Source: Lutjanus erythropterus (taxonomy: Eukaryota > Chordata > Actinopteri > Lutjaniformes > Lutjanidae). From it: DNA of 64,000 nt. The stretch is taken from positions 38,476,552 to 38,540,551 of the forward strand of contig CM034603.1 of assembly GCA_020091685.1 (NCBI GenBank), given 5' to 3'. The translations under genes were made by a program, and so were the position numbers. Within the stretch, counting starts at the first letter, position 1, and each line of letters begins with the position of its first letter. Under the pieces are notes generated by a model. It did no database searches. It had not been told where the DNA came from and worked only from the letters and a program-made list of their open reading frames with translations. Positions 37,101 to 43,329 of the stretch are shown here, in pieces.

Positions 37101-40100
37101 ATGATATAAAAAAGGGGGTCAGACGTCATGATTGACAGCTGCTCATGACTGAGTCGGCAGCACAGACCAGAACGAGATGGCAGCACTCGTATCTGAATTG
37201 TTGGACTAATTTTTGTGCAGTGGGAGGTAGAGGAGACATGGCGGCCATCTTTATTTGTTAGCGGCACAAACAAATGTGGTTCATTACGTGTCAGCATTTT
37301 CAGAATATAGTTGTACATCTTCACACTAAAAGAGGAGAACATTTGGAAGGTGCCACTGGTTTTAGAAAGTAAAGTGAGCCGTGTGTTTGTTTGACGCCCC
37401 TCATCTAAGTTATTAACACTTCTTATTTTGGTGACGTCATCCTGCATTATGAGGATCCACGTGGGAAAATCAAATTCCTGTGACTGACTGAGGTTTGCGC
37501 AGCACATTAATGCTTCTGATGTGTGAATTTAAGATCACAAACACAAAAAAGGATTACAAGCATTAATTAGCAAATTGCAGCATGTTATGAATGCTGACTG
37601 ACAGACAGAAACAGGATGAAACGGAGGCGTCTTGTGGCTCACAGGACACTGAACACCTCTGCACATCTCATTCATATGTGTGTGTGTGTGTAATGTCCAC
37701 ACAGAGACAACGTGCTGAAATCACTGTCACACACTTTTTAATCTGACAAAACACACAGAGTTCAATATAAGATCAGAGGTTTGAACAGCTTTTGGTCTGT
37801 TAATCAGGGATTATACCTGCACTGAAAGGGATAGTTCACCCAAAATTGAAAATCATCTCCTCACTCTCATGTTGATTGAAGGTCGGGTTTAGATTTTTAG
37901 TCCACAAAACACCGCTGGAGTTTCACAGGAAAACAGAGCTGCAATCAAACATGCTGCTCGTCTGCTGTAATCCAAGTCTCCTAAAGATCCAACATACCAA
38001 GCTGACTCCAACCTTCACTGTAGATCTTTAGCTTGGAGCCACGTTCACCTGCACACTGTCTGGGTGTGTGTGGTGTGACGGTGTGCAAACAGCATGTTCC
38101 TGTGAAACTCCAGCAGCGTTCTGTGGACTAAAAAACTAAACCTGACTTTCAATCAGCATGAGGGTGAGTAGATAATGACTGAATTTTCATTTTTGGGTGA
38201 ACTCTCCCTTTAACATAAGTACACACTGATGAATAGTTTGTGTGGTTTTATTTATTCATCGCTGCTGTTCTTCACTTACATTGTAAACGTGTCCTGACAG
38301 ACTTTACAAATGTAACCTGCAGTATTTGGGAACGTAACGTCAGAAACATTTTGTAATATTTATATATTTTCATTTTTATTTTTTGAGACATGCATGCAGG
38401 AAATGCAGCTGGTTGCAGACCAACAAACACTCCTCCCTGATGCAAACTGAATGTCTGATGAAGGTCAAATTAATGTCATATTGTGAGTTAGACGTGTGCA
38501 GAAACTTTCTGATAGATTTACTAAAAGGTTAATTATTGGATTGTCAGTCAGTTTGCAGATTTTCAGCTGCGTCTCCTTATTTCTACTTTCACAGCTTTTC
38601 AAACAGTCCAACACGAGTCACTCGCAGCTCCATCACACTCCCTGTGCGCGTGCGTGCGTGCGTGCGTGCGTGTGTGTGTGCGTGTGTGTGTGCGTGCGTG
38701 TGTGTGCGTGTGTGTGGTCCTGGAGCAGATGGTTCACATGTTTGTGTTGATGACCTCTGAAAGCTGTTCATTAAATATCACCACAACACGTTTGGACTCC
38801 TGACAGCCGAAGATGAAAAGTGTTTCGGTCGAAAGCAGCAGAGAGACATCGGCTAAATATAGAGGAGCCCAGACTCACTTATTGATGTTTGTCACATAAT
38901 GAGAGCTGCAGCAGTACTCTGATTACCTGCAGTAATCACTCAGGTACACAGCTGATGATCCAATCATGTGTTAATCAGGTTACATGCATTCTGAGTCTGC
39001 TGATAATCACATGAAGACATTTGCATGATGATTTATTCAGACAGAGCTGCTTTAATTGGGTTCAAATCTAATTCAGTGTGGATGCACAGACAGTGTCTGT
39101 GTCTGTTACTAGCAGGAGGGTTACAAAAAACCTACAGACGCTCATCCAGCTGCTGAAGAAACTCGTCTACTTCTGTTATCGACCGACGCCAGTAGCTTTT
39201 TATTTTGACACTGAGGTGCTGATAGACCGCAGAGAAAAGGCAGACGGCTGCTCAGAGCTGATCTGTGTCTGAAATCTTCCTGTATGGAATCAGGAACATA
39301 TGAGCTGTCTGAGCAACAGGTCACATGGTCTGTGACTTCAGACCGTCCAGGAGACAGAAGAACACAGATGAATGACAGGGCTGCACCAATGATTACTTTT
39401 TAAACGATTAATGATTAATGTATTGATTAATCTAACTCTTATTATTAAATTAATATAACAATTAATGTACCTGAAATACATATCAAAAACTAGTCTCATT
39501 AATATTTCAGTATTGTATTTAATCATAATCCTGAAAAACAGACACAAAATGTTTTTGCATCAGTGTGGAACAAAAAAAATACTTTCTGTTGAATGAAATG
39601 AATTCCAGACGTCTAAGAGTCTAGTCAGTCTACTTTTATTCATTTCTGTCTCATATGTGGTTGATAAAGTGAACAAAAAGCACAAAATGAAAGAATAACA
39701 CCGTTAGATGTTAAATAATGTTAATTATTTAACTTTGAGGGAATTGAATTAAAGTGTATTTTTTGGCTGTTTTTGTTTGTTGCTTCTTCCTGCTCCTTTA
39801 AATACATCAAATATTAATTTAATTTCATTTTCTCATTGAAAGTCTGTTCATCATTTATTGTCTGTTTCTGTTTTGTTTAATTTTTCTTCATATGTATTTT
39901 TTTTTTAAATAAATCAAATCAGTTCCAGTGAATAATTTCCAGGTAGAAACATGCTGTCTTCACTTATATATGATATTATAACAATATAAAATGTCATTAT
40001 TGTATGAAATCTTATGGCACTTTCTTTCCTGTGGTATTTTTGTTTATTTCATTTTTTATTCAGCCTTTATTTATCGAGGTTATTCCCACTGAGATCAATG

Positions 40101-41396
40101 ATCTCATTGATTAACAACATTTATATCACAGTCTGGGTGAGGTTTAATCACCGTTCAAAATTCAGCCGCTACCCAAAGAGTAACCATGGCAACATTAAAG
40201 AACACATCACCTCCTAACTGGAGGTGATGTGAAGCACCGAGCGAGCGAACGGCTGATTGGTTCAGTTTTCATAAACGAGGACGTCCTAACCTGCTCCGTG
40301 CGTCAAAAATCTCTCAGACAAGTTTCACCTTCACCTCCAACCTGTTTTATCTGCTTCAGATGGACGTGACATCCTGGACATTTGTGTTTGTCCTCATCAC
40401 AGCAGTCAAACGGAGGACGAGAGACAAATTAATTAACCAGGCTGAGAAGAAGCGGCACCTTTTATTTGCTCCACAGCAGCCTGTTTATAGGAATATCCTC
40501 AAAAAGGACGCAGTTTGGAAGGAAAAAGAGAAGTTTGAAGAGTTACAAGAAAGTAAACTGTCCTCCAACTGTACAGAAACAAATCTGACTTAAGAAAATG
40601 ATGTTAGTTATGAATAAATAATTGAGTCGTCTACAGAGGGAGGAGTCTCAACATCTGAACAGTCAGCTGTTCACTCCATCACTTCTAGTCAGGAAGTCGT
40701 GTTACTCGTTATCAACTGCAGCCAGCAGCTGAGTTTGGATGTCAAAGGGATGAGAATTATTCATTACCATGACAACAGTCAGCTCTTGATTCATAACTTT
40801 AGATTTTGAGTAAAAAACTTTCACCCAAAAAATCTGTGAATGCTTAAATTTCATATTGTTGGTTAATTATAGATGATTGATTAAAGAGAGAGAATCAACC
40901 TGTAGGTTTGTGTTAAACAGTCTGAGGTCGGCCGGTTCTTCACATTAACGCCGTGCCTTCAAACAGTTAAACACACACCTATTGGCTGATTATCTCTCAC
41001 TAAAATTGACCTGACCTGTCGATTCGACCAGCTTCTGTTTTGCACAAAAAGAAAAGCAAGACTTGTTTCTGTAGTAAAATCCTGATCGCAGCTCTTTCTC
41101 CTCCTCTCTGGTTTTCATTAATAAAGGTAAATTTGAATTTTAAAACACTGTGTGTGTGTTGTGTGTGTGTTTCCTGCAGAAACTCGTCCGTTACTCACCG
41201 GCACTTTAAAAGGCGACGAGTTGGGATTGTCGACAGTGACGCTCTTCTCTGAACTCCCCAGACCGGAGATGCTCCTCCTCCTCGGAGATCGCTCCGAAGA
41301 CACTTCTGCAGAGACAACAGAGAGACACAGAGACAGCATGTTAGATCAACCAGAACCACCTCCTCCACCTCCTCCTCCTCCTCCTCCTCCTCCTCC

Positions 41397-41459
<63 letters not shown>

Positions 41460-43288
41460 GCCTCTGAGCCGGACGGAGGGAGGACGTGGTGATGACGTAC
41501 AGACACGGTGGAGGACAGATGACAGACGGACGGCGTGTTTGTTTAATGGCAGCTGGTTCCTTCATCTTAAGCAGGTGGAAAAACAACAAGAAGCCCAGAA
41601 GAGTTTGACTGGATGAGAATCTTAACCTTTCTAACAAACAACACGTCTGATGTCTGTGTTCATGTGGTACGGGACTCGACGAGGGCCTCAGGGGTCATGA
41701 CCTGCCTCTGATTGGCTGATACTTGCTGACTGACACGTGTACCAGGTTTTATGCAGCTTCAAGTCCATTTAAGTTTTTAAAAAGGCAATTTGTTTGTGAG
41801 GAAAATTATAATTAGGTTCCTCACACCGTGCTGCACCGTTAAACTGCTGCTTCCAATTTCACAATTAGAGCTGCAAAGATTAATTGATCAATCAATTATT
41901 AAATTCATTGTCAACTATTCTGATAATTGATTACTCAGTTTGAGTCTTTTTTTTTTTAATAAAATGCTTAAATCTTCTGGTTTCTTTCTGGTTTCTGAGC
42001 TCTTGTTCCGTCCTGTGTTATAAATCCAGCGCACCCCTCTCGTTTACAGAGGAGCTCCTCCGTCCCTCCCTGAGAACTCAAACTTTCTCTCAGCTCGGTT
42101 GTTTGAGACATTGAACACCTGCCTCCTCCCGGAGGACAGAGGACAGTCCTGTCCCCAGCGGCAGGCGGAGGGCGGCCAGGACGAAGCTGACGCACCGCAC
42201 TCAGTTCAGGACTCCTGACGAGGGTTAAACACGTGACGCCGCCAGTGACGACCAACCGAGGAGACAAAACACTTCGTGTTGAATAAATCCATGAGTCGCT
42301 GTGTAAGGATGCACCGTATCATATCATCTGAGATATATCGTTATGATTTACTTCATGAAAAAGAAAATATCATGATAACGGCAATATTCTGACAATAAAC
42401 CACTGGAGGAAATAAAGGAGCAATTCAAAACATTTGTCAGTATTTTTAAATAACCGTCAAGAAAATGGACATCACAGAATATCCTGAAATATTATTTTAG
42501 GACCATATCGTCCCTCATTACTGCAGCCTGATGCTGTTCACTCCTCTGTGACTCTAAAAGCAGTTCAAATACAGACTATTGCATCTGGATCACATGTTCC
42601 TTCATGTCTGTCTGTCCATCTGTCTGTCTGTCAACAGTGAAGTGTGTCAAGGACAGCAGGACAGACAGACACGTTCATCAGCAGCAGCTCTCTGCCCTGC
42701 AACTTAATTTCAAGAGAAAAACTCAATGGACAAAAACACAAAGACACAAAGGTCTGGATGTTTTACATCCAGTCCAGTGGCTGGTCCTGGTCCCAGTTCA
42801 TGTCCTCAGACTTGGCTCTCCTCCAGCTTCATTGATCTCGAGATAATTTTAGAGGCTCTTCCTTCCCCTCCAGCTAACTCAACAGTCCTGTCTGAGGTGG
42901 CTGCAGTTTGGTCTCTGGAGGCCTGAGCGGCTCTCCGACCAGATCTCCAACCACCTACGAGTCTGTTAGCAGCTGCAGAGACGCTCCTGACGGCGCCTCA
43001 GCAGACAGGAAGCTCAAAATAACTCCTCACCTATGACAGAAGGCTGACGCGAGGATCTCCTGAGGTCCTCTGAAAACCTGCAGCCTTCATTTCACAGGAT
43101 TTAACTCTCATGGCTTTTCTGACAACATGCAGCTGCTGACGGACTTCTGGACCTCCTGAAACCTGAATTAACTGATTTTCTTGACACGCATCATCACCTG
43201 ACATATTATCAGCTTATAAAGTCACTGATGTAACATGTTAGCATACAGCTTCCTACTTCCACATCCAGCAGACTCAGAACATCATCAT

Positions 43289-43329
<41 letters not shown>

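Larger units (their letters stand above)
35710..41198 (-). other. RASAL2 5.5-kb intron
   Basis: It contains an Angel-like MITE (35859-36060), a 16-bp E-box array (36481-36541), a fold-back MITE (37825-38211), a CG/TG tract (38643-38715), a perfect 12-bp hairpin (40203-40231) and a small open frame on the plus strand (40360-40593). Confidence 0.75.
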
